From: Paenibacillus sp. PL91
GTDB lineage: Bacteria; Bacillota; Bacilli; Paenibacillales; Paenibacillaceae
DNA: 64,000 nt
Reading direction: 5' to 3'
Assembly: GCF_012935325.2 (NCBI RefSeq)
Contig: NZ_JABBYG020000006.1
Coordinates: forward strand, 62,001 to 126,000
The translations under genes and the position numbers were made by a program. The notes beneath the pieces were generated by a model that saw only the letters and a program-made list of their open reading frames with translations, was not told where the DNA came from and searched no databases. Every line of letters begins with the position of its first letter. Position 1 is the stretch's first letter. Positions 24,365 to 33,704 of the stretch are shown here, in pieces.

Positions 24365-27300
24365 ATGCGAAGTAAGTTTTGTCTGTTGTTAGCTTTTTTA
24401 CTATTGTTCGGATCGTTAATGCCACTCGGAAGGTATGGAAGCGCTGTGCAAGCGGCATCGGGTACCGTGATTCAGAACGGATTTGAGGATGGACTTTTTG
24501 GGAGCTGGATGCCTTTTAATTGCAGCGGAGGGACAGCGCAGATTGCAGTGTCTACGGATTATGCGGCGACGGGATCAAGCTCCTTGCAGCTATCCGGTCG
24601 AAGCGGCGTAAACTGCAGTCCGAGTATAGATTTGAACGCATTGCTTCAGGAAGGGCACAGCTACGATATCTCGTTTAAGGCAAGACTGGGAGCAGGCTCT
24701 GATCAAGCGCATGTCACGATGAAAATGACCAATCAAAGCAACAACTATGATTGGATCATTGGCAACCAAAGCATGAATGATCAAGGCTGGACAACCTTTT
24801 CGAAAACCTCGTATACAAGACCGGCGGGCACAACCTCGCTTACGATGTATTTAGAGACAGCGGCATCAACGGCTGACGTCTTTATCGACGATGTGCTGAT
24901 TGTGGATAACACGCCGCCAGACGGAACGGAAGAACCGGGAACGCCTCCGATAGGCGAAGCGGAATTTGGTTACAAATTTGATGGCGGAACGACAGAGGGC
25001 TGGGGACCGAGGGGGGACGGAGTTGTCGTAGCTGTATCCGGCGAGCAACAAAAATCGGGTTCATACAGCTTAAAGACGGCGGGACGGTCGAGCGATTGGC
25101 ATGGGCCAACGGTTAGCGTATTCGATAAGCTCACGAAAAACGCGAAGTACGAGGTGAGCGCTTTCGTCAAGCTTGTGGATGCACCAACAACTTCCCATTC
25201 GTTTAAAATTTCAGCGGAGCTGGACGCAAGCGGCTCCAAAAGCTGGGTGAGCGTTGCCTCGGCAGCGGTAACGACGACTGATTGGGTAGAGCTCAAGGGA
25301 ACGTTTAGCTTCAACTCGAATCTTTCTGATATAAGCTTCTATATTGAAAGCGCGAACGCAGCGGATTCCTACTATATTGATGATGTACACGTGAAGATGA
25401 CGGAGCTTCCTGTAACATCTCCGCCGGTTCAAACGGATCTTGCAAAGCTGCAGGAGGTTTACAATAGCTATTTCAAAATCGGGGCGGCTTTGGAGCCGAA
25501 CCAGCTCGAAGGAAAGAGCAGAGAGCTTCTGGATCAGCACTTCAACTCAGTCGTGGCAGAGAATGCGATGAAGCCAGGCTCCATTAATTCCATAAAAGGA
25601 ACTTACAATTTTGAGAGCGCGGACCGGCTTGCTAAGTTTGCCCGGGACAATAAAGTGAACATGCGCTTCCATACGCTCGTGTGGCATCAGCAAGCGGCGG
25701 ACTGGATGTTTTTGGCGGATGATGGCTCTGCACTAAGCCCTAGCGCGGAAAATAAAGAGCTCGTTATTCAGCGGCTTAAGGATTATCTTGGCGTAGTTGT
25801 ACCCAGATATGCAGACGTTGCAACGGATTGGGACGTTGTGAATGAGGTTATTGACGAAGGCAGGCCAAATGGGATGCGTGATAGCCTATGGTATCAGCTG
25901 ACCGGCGAGGATTTCATTAAGGTCGCGTTTACTGAAACGCGCAGATTGCTGGATGAGATGTATGCGCAGGATCCGGTAAAGTATGCAATGGCTAAGGATT
26001 CCAAGCTGTTTATTAATGATTACGGGACACATAACCCGCAAAAAGCGAAGTTTCTTCTTAGTCTTGTTACGAGATTAAAGGAAGAAGGCGTGCCGATTGA
26101 TGGTGTTGGCCACCAGACACATATTAATATTAGCGGGCCTTCCATACAGCAGATTTCTGATTCCATCAAGATGTTCGGCGAGGCTGGCTTCGATAACCAG
26201 TTAACGGAGTTTGACGTTTCTGCTTACACAAATAACACGGATGCCTATCAGGATGTGCCTCAGGAGCTGCTTGCCAAACAAGGCTACCGCTACAAAGAAT
26301 TGTTTGATGAGTTAAAGCGGCTGGATGATACCGGCAGAACGGCTGATAATCCTGAGGGATGGATTAGCAATGTAACATTTTGGGGAATCGCCGATGACCA
26401 TACTTGGCTTCATAATCGGCCAGTCACTCGTCAAGATGCGCCATTCGCTTTCGATAAAAATTATCAAGCGAAGCCTGCTTATTGGGGAATGGTTGACCCA
26501 TCGAAGCTAACTGCCGTGAAGAAAACGGCAAATGCTGTTCATGGTAGTCCGAGCCTAAGCGGCATGGATGATCTCGTTTGGAATACCGTTCCGGTTATTC
26601 CGCTTGAGAAGAGCGGCGTCTTGGAGGCTGGGATGAAATTGTTGTGGGACGAAGACCAGCTTTATGTGAAAGCGATTGTGACAGACCCATCGAAGCTGTC
26701 CGGCGATAAGGTCGATTTGTTTGTGAAGGATGGCAGCGCAATAAAATCCGTGCAAGTTGTACGGGGAACTGCCGGTTCCGTTGAAACCGATAACGGGTAT
26801 ACGATTGTTGCGGCAATTCCGCTAACAGGCAGCACGGCTGGAAGCAAAGCTTCCTTCGATATTCGGGTTACGGATGCTGGTTCAGATGACGGTACGGAGC
26901 ATGGCAAGAACGGCAGCATTATTTCCTGGAGTGATCTGGGCAACAGCCAAGAAGCGAATAGCAACGGCTATGGCGAGCTGACGCTTATACCGGGAACGCA
27001 AATATCCAACGCGAACTATGGCACTCCTATCCTCGATGGAGAGCTGGATGCCATATGGGCTAATGCTAACAAGCTTGATACAGCTGTTAAGGTGGAAGGC
27101 GGCGAGGGCTCCAAGGCTGAATTTTACACGATGTGGGATGATGAGCATCTTTACGTCTATGCGATGGTAACTGACAAGAAGCTATCTGCAGCGAGCGCAA
27201 ATCCTTGGGAGCATGATTCCATCGAAATCTTCTTGGATCAAAATAACGGAAAAACGAGCTCCTATGACGCGGATGACGGCCAGTACCGGATTAATTTCGA

Positions 27301-28798
27301 AAACGTCCGTACCGTTGGCGGCCATGCATCCCATGACAACTATAATGCTGTAACGAAGAGTGTGTATGGACCTGGCGATATCGCTACGGGATACATCGTT
27401 GAAGCAGCGGTTGATCTGGATATGATTGCACCTCGTAACGGAACCGTGATCGGCTTCGATCTCCAGGTCAATAATGATGATAATGGAACAGGGAAAAGAG
27501 ACAGCGTATGGATGTGGAATGATCCGACAGGCAAGTCTTACGAGAACACCTCGAGGCTTGGCGTAATGGTGTTGGGCGGCAAGCCTAATGATGGCGGCAG
27601 CACAGGAAGCACAGGAGGCTCAGGAAGCACAGGAAGCATTCCGCAAGCCAAGCCGGGCGAGCTGAATGTGACGGTAGACGCGAATGGAAATGCGAAGGCT
27701 TCCATAAGTGCCTCCGATTTGAACAAAGCGCTCTCTGGATCCAAGCTTGGGCTGCTGAAATTCCATGCTAACGGTGCGGATAAGGCGGAGCAACTCTCGA
27801 TTGCTATTTCGGCTGATCTGGCTGATGCTGCGAAGCTGGCTGGAATCAAGATCATTGAAATAAGCTCAGGCATTGCTTCGGTTCAATTGCCGGTATCGTT
27901 ATTTGAAGGAGCGGGCAGCTCAGACACGATTGAGCTTAATATCAGTAAAATTGCTGCAGAGGCGTTATCGGATGTGATTCGCGCGAAAGTGGGCTCGAAT
28001 ACCGTATACGACTTCAAGCTAACCGTTGGCGGTAAAACAATCAGCCAGTTTGGTGAAGGAGTGTCCGTCGGAATTTCGATGCCTTATGTTTTGGAAAAAG
28101 GCGAAAACAGGAATCAAATTGTCGTGTGGTATGTATCGGACGATGGAAAACTAGAGGTCATCCAGAATGGCAAATATAACGCCATAACGGGTATGGTTGA
28201 GTTCGCAACGACACACTTCAGTCAATTCGCTGCTGTTTTCATTGATGTGAGGTTTAACGACGCGGCTTCCATCGCTTGGGCAAATGACAGTATTCGCGGC
28301 CTTGCGGCACGCGGCATCGTTAACGGTATATCTGAACAAGTATTTGCGCCGGGCCGTGCTGTGACGAGAGCGGAGTTTATCCAAATGCTGATGCACACGC
28401 TGGACCTGGAGCAAGCAAGCGCAAGCAGCTCATTCCTCGATGTGAAAAGTGGTACCTGGTATTACGATGCAATTGCTTCCGCTCAGCAATTAGGTATTGT
28501 ATCGGGATTAGCGGATGGCACATTTGGAATTAACGACCAGATTAGCCGTCAGGAAATGGCTGCAATGGTGTACCGAGCTATGCAAAAAAGCGGTCATATT
28601 TTAAGTGATGTGAACCATAAAGTGGAATTTGATGATGCTGCGGCTATCGCGGAATATGCCAAAGAGGCTGTCGTGGCTCTACAAGCTGCAGGCATCATAA
28701 ATGGCATGGGCAATGGCAGCTTTGCTCCAAACAATTCTGCAAGCCGTGCACAAGCGGCCATTATTTTATATCAGCTGCTGCAGCAGCAAATAAATTAA
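24365..28798 (+). CDS. Cell-surface modular xylanase, GH10 with CBMs and SLH
   Basis: A 1477-residue endo-beta-1,4-xylanase. Signal peptide (~1-31); two CBM4/9/22-like domains (~31-186, ~200-350); GH10 catalytic domain (~358-714) with acid/base Glu494 in WDVVNEV and nucleophile Glu615 in LTEFDVSAY; two CBM9-like domains (~725-877, ~882-1070); Gly/Ser/Thr linker (~1075-1090); a beta-rich module (~1095-1290); three SLH repeats (~1297-1477) with TRAE, SRQE and SRAQ cores. It is held on the S-layer and cuts xylan outside the cell. This CBM-GH10-CBM9-SLH layout is that of the large Paenibacillus xylanases. ATG 24365 has AGGGGG 6 nt in front; upstream starts lack it. Confidence 0.95.
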   Translation: MRSKFCLLLAFLLLFGSLMPLGRYGSAVQAASGTVIQNGFEDGLFGSWMPFNCSGGTAQIAVSTDYAATGSSSLQLSGRSGVNCSPSIDLNALLQEGHSYDISFKARLGAGSDQAHVTMKMTNQSNNYDWIIGNQSMNDQGWTTFSKTSYTRPAGTTSLTMYLETAASTADVFIDDVLIVDNTPPDGTEEPGTPPIGEAEFGYKFDGGTTEGWGPRGDGVVVAVSGEQQKSGSYSLKTAGRSSDWHGPTVSVFDKLTKNAKYEVSAFVKLVDAPTTSHSFKISAELDASGSKSWVSVASAAVTTTDWVELKGTFSFNSNLSDISFYIESANAADSYYIDDVHVKMTELPVTSPPVQTDLAKLQEVYNSYFKIGAALEPNQLEGKSRELLDQHFNSVVAENAMKPGSINSIKGTYNFESADRLAKFARDNKVNMRFHTLVWHQQAADWMFLADDGSALSPSAENKELVIQRLKDYLGVVVPRYADVATDWDVVNEVIDEGRPNGMRDSLWYQLTGEDFIKVAFTETRRLLDEMYAQDPVKYAMAKDSKLFINDYGTHNPQKAKFLLSLVTRLKEEGVPIDGVGHQTHINISGPSIQQISDSIKMFGEAGFDNQLTEFDVSAYTNNTDAYQDVPQELLAKQGYRYKELFDELKRLDDTGRTADNPEGWISNVTFWGIADDHTWLHNRPVTRQDAPFAFDKNYQAKPAYWGMVDPSKLTAVKKTANAVHGSPSLSGMDDLVWNTVPVIPLEKSGVLEAGMKLLWDEDQLYVKAIVTDPSKLSGDKVDLFVKDGSAIKSVQVVRGTAGSVETDNGYTIVAAIPLTGSTAGSKASFDIRVTDAGSDDGTEHGKNGSIISWSDLGNSQEANSNGYGELTLIPGTQISNANYGTPILDGELDAIWANANKLDTAVKVEGGEGSKAEFYTMWDDEHLYVYAMVTDKKLSAASANPWEHDSIEIFLDQNNGKTSSYDADDGQYRINFENVRTVGGHASHDNYNAVTKSVYGPGDIATGYIVEAAVDLDMIAPRNGTVIGFDLQVNNDDNGTGKRDSVWMWNDPTGKSYENTSRLGVMVLGGKPNDGGSTGSTGGSGSTGSIPQAKPGELNVTVDANGNAKASISASDLNKALSGSKLGLLKFHANGADKAEQLSIAISADLADAAKLAGIKIIEISSGIASVQLPVSLFEGAGSSDTIELNISKIAAEALSDVIRAKVGSNTVYDFKLTVGGKTISQFGEGVSVGISMPYVLEKGENRNQIVVWYVSDDGKLEVIQNGKYNAITGMVEFATTHFSQFAAVFIDVRFNDAASIAWANDSIRGLAARGIVNGISEQVFAPGRAVTRAEFIQMLMHTLDLEQASASSSFLDVKSGTWYYDAIASAQQLGIVSGLADGTFGINDQISRQEMAAMVYRAMQKSGHILSDVNHKVEFDDAAAIAEYAKEAVVALQAAGIINGMGNGSFAPNNSASRAQAAIILYQLLQQQIN

Positions 28799-28829
28799 TG
28801 GCTGCCTAATTATAGTAACCGATAAGGAA

Positions 28830-28910
28830 AAGAGCCGTTTAAATGTGTGCATATATGTGCAGAAAGCCTACATAAGGCTCGGACATATGCAGCTCACTTT
28901 AGCGGCTCTT
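28830..28910 (+). terminator. Complex hairpin after xylanase (possible terminator)
   Basis: AAGAGCCG/CGGCTCTT closes a region with inner hairpins (a GCCTACATAAGGC loop and GCATAT arms). The T-tract is weak (TTGGTTTG), so it may stabilise the 3' end rather than terminate strongly. Confidence 0.45.
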
Positions 28911-29061
28911 GGTTTGTCCTAGGAAACCACAGGGTTCAATGGGATCTATTTCTGTTTAATTGTTTAATCTCGTCTTCAACAGGGGTAATAGGTGTTAGGT
29001 TTCTTTAGGCTGGTGCATGCCGATAAAGCTAAAGATTTAATTCCGAGAGGAGGGCAACAAG

Positions 29062-29256
29062 ATGCCATGGACAAAGGATGATTATCCGGAATCACTCAAA
29101 AATTTTATGGCTCCCGTGCGCAACAAAGCGATCGAAATTGCCAATGCTTTGCTTGAGGATGGCTATGAAGAAGGCAGAGCCATTGCGATTGCAACGTCCC
29201 AAGCGAAGGAATGGGGCGAGAACCGAGATAAGCAAATCCGCAAAAAAAACGCGTAG
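29062..29256 (+). CDS. Small YdaT-like stress protein
   Basis: A 64-residue soluble protein that begins MPWTKDDYPESLKNF and contains RNKAIEIANALLEDGYEEGR, the conserved core of YdaT-like proteins of bacilli, in which the B. subtilis member belongs to the general stress response. The ribosome site GAGAGGAGGG is strong. Single-gene unit, followed by a strong terminator. The biochemical function is not known. Confidence 0.72.
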   Translation: MPWTKDDYPESLKNFMAPVRNKAIEIANALLEDGYEEGRAIAIATSQAKEWGENRDKQIRKKNA

Positions 29257-29281
29257 CCGAGGCAGCTCGCATTTACACTCG

Positions 29282-29338
29282 AAAATCGCCTCCAATTCAA
29301 CAGCTCTTGCGAGTCTGTTAATTGGAGGCGATTTTTTG
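29282..29338 (+). terminator. Rho-independent terminator
   Basis: Perfect 16-bp stem AAAATCGCCTCCAATT with its complement, an inner AACAG/CTGTT pairing and TTTTTT. Confidence 0.9.
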
Positions 29339-29472
29339 TTGTTTTATCCTCAAAAATGAAACATTCCTATTAGGAAAGCGATTGTATGTGTCGCAAACGT
29401 TAAGGAGCATTCCGTCCATATTGTGTAATGTATATGTCATGTATTGATCATTTTGCGGTGAAAAATTCCGAG

Positions 29473-29619
29473 TTAATCGCTTTCATTTAGTTGTTGAAAT
29501 AATATTAAGATAAATGATGTCATTGATATTGACACTGTTCCGTTGAGCGTTTATCATTAATACCAGCAGTGGAGAAACTAAATGAATAAATCGAAGAAAT
29601 GGTAACGAAAAGCGATTAA
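29473..29619. promoter_or_regulatory. Paired inverted repeats upstream of ROK regulator
   Basis: The ~340-nt gap before the ROK gene is AT-rich and carries no ORF. TTAATCGCTTT (29473-29483) and its exact reverse complement AAAGCGATTAA (29609-29619) are 125 nt apart. Such distant half-sites could be bound by the ROK repressor with looping. Both copies also contain an AAAGCG cre half-site, so CcpA is an alternative. Confidence 0.45.
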
Positions 29620-29680
29620 TATTGCATTTAACGTATCATATCGGTGGTAAATATATGTATTTAATTCAGTGGAGAAAAAA

Positions 29681-30853
29681 ATGGGAGAGACGTCCGTGAA
29701 AAAGCATGATCAGGATTTTATGAAGAGGCAAAACCGTCTTACCGTCTTTGAAATCATTAAAAACCAACATCCCATTTCCCGTGCTTCTATTGCGAAGCAA
29801 ACGGGAATGAGCCCAACTACGGTCAGCAGAATTGTCGGTGAATTGACGGAGCAAGGCTATCTTTTGAATTCCGATCAAGTATCGGCAGGACTCGGCAGGA
29901 AGTCGACGCTGCTGGGTATGGTAAATGCTTCGGTGCTATCGGTCGGCGTTGATCTGGACCGCAGCCTAATGAGTATCGGTATCGTCGATTTGCAAGGCAA
30001 GCTTGTTTGCAGCAGCAAACACCCGCGAATACCGGATGAGAGACCGGAAACGACGCTTTTGCGCATTAGCGAAGCGATAGAGCAAATGCTGATACAGCAA
30101 GAGCTGGATAGAACCCGCATCGTCGGCATCGGCGTTGGGCTTCCCGGCATCGTGAACAATGAAGAGGGAATCGTCGTCTTCTCCGTTCAGCTTGGTTGGA
30201 AGAACGTTAAGCTGGCCGAGAGATTGAAGGAACTGACCGGCATTGAAATTGCCGTTGATAATGAGCTGAAGGTGCGGGCGCTTGCCGAGCATTTGAAAGG
30301 GGCTGCAGTTGGCTCCAGACGTACTGCGCTGCTAGGGTTTGGGCATGGCGTCGGTTCAGCGATTATTCTCGAGGGAGAGATCTACCGGGGGGTCATGAAC
30401 AGTGCCGGTGAAATCGGCCACACGACAGTAGACCCGAGCGGGATGATGTGCGAATGCGGCAAAGCTGGCTGTCTGCAAACCTACATCAATATTAGCTCGT
30501 TGTTATCGGAGGCGAATCGTATTCGCCAGGTAGGCACGATCGAGGAGTTATTTGAAGCGAAGCGTGCAGGCGAGCATTGGGCGATCCATCTGATCGATCG
30601 CGCGCTCATGTATATGGCCATTACGATTAACAATGTTGTTTGCATGTACAATCCTGACAGTGTGATCTTAAGCGGTGAGCTTGTCGACAAGTTTCCGGAT
30701 ATTCACGATGAAGTCGAAAAGATCTATCTCTCGCGTTTCTTATGGGAACCGCTCCGTGATTCATTTGCATTCCATCGTTCGATGCTGAACGAGAGAGGCG
30801 TCATGATTGGATCAGGTTTGTTGTCTCAAAATCGTTTTTTCGCATTGGAGTAA
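29681..30853 (+). CDS. ROK-family transcriptional regulator (NagC/XylR-like)
   Basis: About 390 residues. An N-terminal winged helix (VFEIIKNQHPISRASIAKQT, then GMSPTTVSRIVGEL) is joined to a ROK sugar-binding domain with the GxGxPG region VGIGVGLPGIVNNEEG, DNELKVRALAEH, the GEIGH motif and the zinc site CECGKAGCLQTY. It should sense a sugar or sugar phosphate and control the following transport and catabolic genes. Start: ATG 29681 (GTGGAG) or GTG 29696 behind GGGAGAG; either is possible. The next gene follows after 29 nt, so regulator and asparaginase are co-transcribed. Confidence 0.9.
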   Translation: MGETSVKKHDQDFMKRQNRLTVFEIIKNQHPISRASIAKQTGMSPTTVSRIVGELTEQGYLLNSDQVSAGLGRKSTLLGMVNASVLSVGVDLDRSLMSIGIVDLQGKLVCSSKHPRIPDERPETTLLRISEAIEQMLIQQELDRTRIVGIGVGLPGIVNNEEGIVVFSVQLGWKNVKLAERLKELTGIEIAVDNELKVRALAEHLKGAAVGSRRTALLGFGHGVGSAIILEGEIYRGVMNSAGEIGHTTVDPSGMMCECGKAGCLQTYINISSLLSEANRIRQVGTIEELFEAKRAGEHWAIHLIDRALMYMAITINNVVCMYNPDSVILSGELVDKFPDIHDEVEKIYLSRFLWEPLRDSFAFHRSMLNERGVMIGSGLLSQNRFFALE

Positions 30854-30882
30854 ATTTATTTTCGGAGAAGGAGGTCGCAAAG

Positions 30883-31887
30883 ATGGGATTTACAACTCTA
30901 GTAGAAGAGTATCGCGGCGGCGTACTTGAGAATGTGCATTACGGTGCTGTTAGCGTAGTGGATGAGAAAGGCAGCATCCTGTATAAGGCAGGTGATCCGG
31001 AGCATCTCACGTTCCTGCGCTCCGCCGCGAAGCCTTTTCAGGCTTTGCCGGTGATGAAGCGAAGAATTGATGAGGTATATGGCTTGACGAGCAAGGAGGC
31101 ATCGCTCTTCACCGCTTCGCACCGAGGCGAGGCTTTCCATATCGAAGCGCTGGAATCGATGTTTCAGAAAATGGGATTAAAGGAAGAGGGGCTCCATTGC
31201 TGCGCTACGTACCCGCTTAACGAGGATGCGAAAGCCGATCGTCACCGGGCTAATGAGCCCAAACGCAAAATCTTCCATAACTGCTCAGGCAAGCATGCTG
31301 GATTATTGGGCCTTAGCAAGCATATGGGCTGGGATGAACAAACCTATTACGATCCCAATCACCCTGTTCAGCAAGAGATTATGGAGATGATGGCTTACAT
31401 AGCCGAGGTGCCGAAAGAATCCATTCCGCAAGGCATCGACGGCTGCGGGCTGCCCATTTTCGCGCTTCCGCTCCATAAAATCGCATATTCCTATTTGAAG
31501 CTGGCTTGTCCCGACTTGATCGGGGACACCGATATACGAAATGCTGCTGCTGCAACCGCAAAGCTAATGAATGATAATCCCGATATGATCGCCGATACGA
31601 AGTTTATTTGTTCGGCATTGCTCAGGGATGGCAACTTGACGGCAAAGGGCGGGGCAAAGGGCGTATACGGCATTGGGCTCCGCAAGGAAAGAATCGGCAT
31701 CTCGCTGAAGGTATCCGACGGCTCCGAGCAAGTTTGGCCTTGTATTATCGCATCTATACTAGAGCGCATCGGCTACGGCAATCAAGCTACGATTGACCGT
31801 CTGTATGCACTCGTGCCGAATGAGATTGTGAATGACGGCGGAACGCCTGTTGGCAAGCGCCGAGCTGTTTTCCAGTGGCAAGTCTGA
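30883..31887 (+). CDS. Asparaginase II-type (PF06089-like) amidohydrolase
   Basis: A 334-residue cytosolic enzyme of the asparaginase II family first described in Rhizobium etli: FLRSAAKPFQALPVMKRRID, HNCSGKHAGLLGLSKHMGW and PQGIDGCGLPIFALPLHKIA contain the conserved Ser, Lys and Cys segments. It would release aspartate and ammonia from asparagine or an N-substituted asparagine. GAAGGAGG ribosome site. Its place directly behind the ROK regulator and before a peptide importer, an aminopeptidase, a ROK kinase and a fucosidase suggests that the true substrate may be a glyco-asparagine. Confidence 0.88.
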   Translation: MGFTTLVEEYRGGVLENVHYGAVSVVDEKGSILYKAGDPEHLTFLRSAAKPFQALPVMKRRIDEVYGLTSKEASLFTASHRGEAFHIEALESMFQKMGLKEEGLHCCATYPLNEDAKADRHRANEPKRKIFHNCSGKHAGLLGLSKHMGWDEQTYYDPNHPVQQEIMEMMAYIAEVPKESIPQGIDGCGLPIFALPLHKIAYSYLKLACPDLIGDTDIRNAAAATAKLMNDNPDMIADTKFICSALLRDGNLTAKGGAKGVYGIGLRKERIGISLKVSDGSEQVWPCIIASILERIGYGNQATIDRLYALVPNEIVNDGGTPVGKRRAVFQWQV

Positions 31888-31972
31888 TCGTAGGGCAAGA
31901 ATAATCTCCAAGTCGAGTACGACCGGTTTAGGAGCTGTTCTAATACATCATTTCTATAGGGGAGTGTAGAAG

Positions 31973-33586
31973 ATGAAAGCAAAAGGAAAAGTAAGTTCGA
32001 TGTTCATGCTGTTGCTCATCCTAGCTGTAGTTGCTGCAGGCTGTGGTAAGGCGAACAATAACGGAGGCACAGGAAACGCGGGCGGAGACGCTACGAACAA
32101 GCCGGAAGCAACGAATACGGCAGCAAAGAACGATAAGGATATCGTGATTGCCATTAATGCTAACTTTATTACGCTCGACCCGCATAATGCGAGTGACACT
32201 CATTCGATCAGCGGCGGCAGAACGATGTATGAAGGGCTGATGGGTTTCGATGAAAATATGCAGCTTATTCCTGTCCTTGCTACAAGCCACCAAATAAGCG
32301 AAGACGGACTTGTGTATACGTTCAGCTTGAAAGAGAACGTTAAATTCCATGACGGCACTGACTTCAACGCAGAGGCGGTTAAGGTCAACATTGCACGTAT
32401 TCAAGACGAGAAAAACAATTTAAGACTGCGCAAAAGCTTCGCTAAAGTTGCTAAAGTGGAGACTCCCGATGCTAAAACAGTAGTCGTTACGCTTAGCGAG
32501 CCATACAACGCCTTTCTAAATAAAGTAGCTATGGCGGGAATTATCAGCCCGAAAGCGCTTGAGGAGAGCGGAGCTGATATTGCGAAGAAGCCTGTAGGTA
32601 CAGGCCCGTTCAAATTCAAAGAATGGGTGCAAGGCGATCGCCTAGTTGTAGAGAAGAATGCTGATTACTGGCAGGAAGCTCTACCGAAAGTGGACAGCAT
32701 CACCTTTAGACCGGTACCGGAGAATGGCTCGCGTATTGCCATGTTGAAAACCGGCGAAGCCGATTTCATCTATCCAATGCCAACAGAGCAAGTGAAAGAG
32801 GTTGAAGGGCAAGAGGGAATTACGATCGATACAATTGATTCGACGATCGTTCGTTATGTGACATTGAACACGATGAAGAAGCCTTACGATGATGTAAAGG
32901 TGCGTCAAGCGATCAACTATGCAATCAACAAAGAAGCGTATATCAAAGTTGTAAAATCGGGCATTGGCGCTAAGCTGGATTCCACGATGTCTTCGAAAAC
33001 ACAATACTATTCCCAGCAAACGGGCTATGACTATGATGTTGCGAAAGCAAAAGCTTTGCTAGCTGAAGCGGGCTACCCGGATGGCTTCGAAGCTGAAATC
33101 TGGGGCGAGAATGATTCCGAAACGATTAAAGGCATGCAATTCATTCAACAGCAATTAGCGCTTGTTGGCATTAAGCTGGAAGTGAAATCGATGGAAGGCG
33201 GTACGCTTTCCGATCAAATCAACTCCGCGAAGACGCCTGAGGAAGCCAAAATACAAATGTGGTATGTGAGCTGGTCCCCATCTTCCGGTGATGCTGATGG
33301 TGCGACAAGAGGCTTGTTCAGCAGTGAAATGTTCCCGCCTGCAGGCTCCAATACGGCCTATTACAAAAATGACAATGTCGACAAATGGATCGCAGAAGCG
33401 AATAAATCGACTGATCCAGAAGAAGCAAAAGGGATTTACGCTAACATTCAAAAAACGATTTGGGAAGAAGCGCCATGGGCATTCATGGGCGTTGACCAAA
33501 TTATCGCAGGGAAAAGATCATACCTGGAAGGCGTCAAAGTATATCCAGACGGTTCCATTAATGTCCTCAATGCTGAAGTGAAGTAA
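31973..33586 (+). CDS. Family 5 ABC substrate-binding lipoprotein (peptide-type)
   Basis: A 537-residue lipoprotein with lipobox AAGC (Cys24) and an Asn/Gly-rich linker. It keeps the normal order of family 5 binding proteins: FITLDPHNASDTHSISGGR, the FHDGTDF motif, VGTGPFKFKEW, VKVRQAINYAINKEAY, then AEAGYPDGFEAEIW and the C-terminal lobe. It delivers peptides or related amide compounds to the following DppBC permease pair. A hairpin 48 nt downstream probably raises its dose over the permease genes. Good comparison for the permuted protein at 2219-4051. Confidence 0.92.
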   Translation: MKAKGKVSSMFMLLLILAVVAAGCGKANNNGGTGNAGGDATNKPEATNTAAKNDKDIVIAINANFITLDPHNASDTHSISGGRTMYEGLMGFDENMQLIPVLATSHQISEDGLVYTFSLKENVKFHDGTDFNAEAVKVNIARIQDEKNNLRLRKSFAKVAKVETPDAKTVVVTLSEPYNAFLNKVAMAGIISPKALEESGADIAKKPVGTGPFKFKEWVQGDRLVVEKNADYWQEALPKVDSITFRPVPENGSRIAMLKTGEADFIYPMPTEQVKEVEGQEGITIDTIDSTIVRYVTLNTMKKPYDDVKVRQAINYAINKEAYIKVVKSGIGAKLDSTMSSKTQYYSQQTGYDYDVAKAKALLAEAGYPDGFEAEIWGENDSETIKGMQFIQQQLALVGIKLEVKSMEGGTLSDQINSAKTPEEAKIQMWYVSWSPSSGDADGATRGLFSSEMFPPAGSNTAYYKNDNVDKWIAEANKSTDPEEAKGIYANIQKTIWEEAPWAFMGVDQIIAGKRSYLEGVKVYPDGSINVLNAEVK

Positions 33587-33633
33587 TGAGCAGGCATGAC
33601 AAACGTTAGGCTTAGTATCATATGAAATGAACG

Positions 33634-33669
33634 GGGCCGCTTCTATAGATTAACGGGAAGCGGCCCTAT
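33634..33669 (+). terminator. Intra-operon hairpin after binding protein gene
   Basis: GGGCCGCTTC pairs with GAAGCGGCCC (stem of 10 bp, 33634-33666) and is followed by TATTATAT. It lies between binding-protein and permease genes, where partial terminators are common. Confidence 0.75.
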
Positions 33670-33704
33670 TATATCATTTGTCGAAACTGAAGGAGGCTTA
33701 TAAG

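Noticed and set aside
27590..27640. Repeats of GGAAGCACAGGAGG
   Set aside because: In-frame coding for the Gly/Ser/Thr linker of the xylanase.
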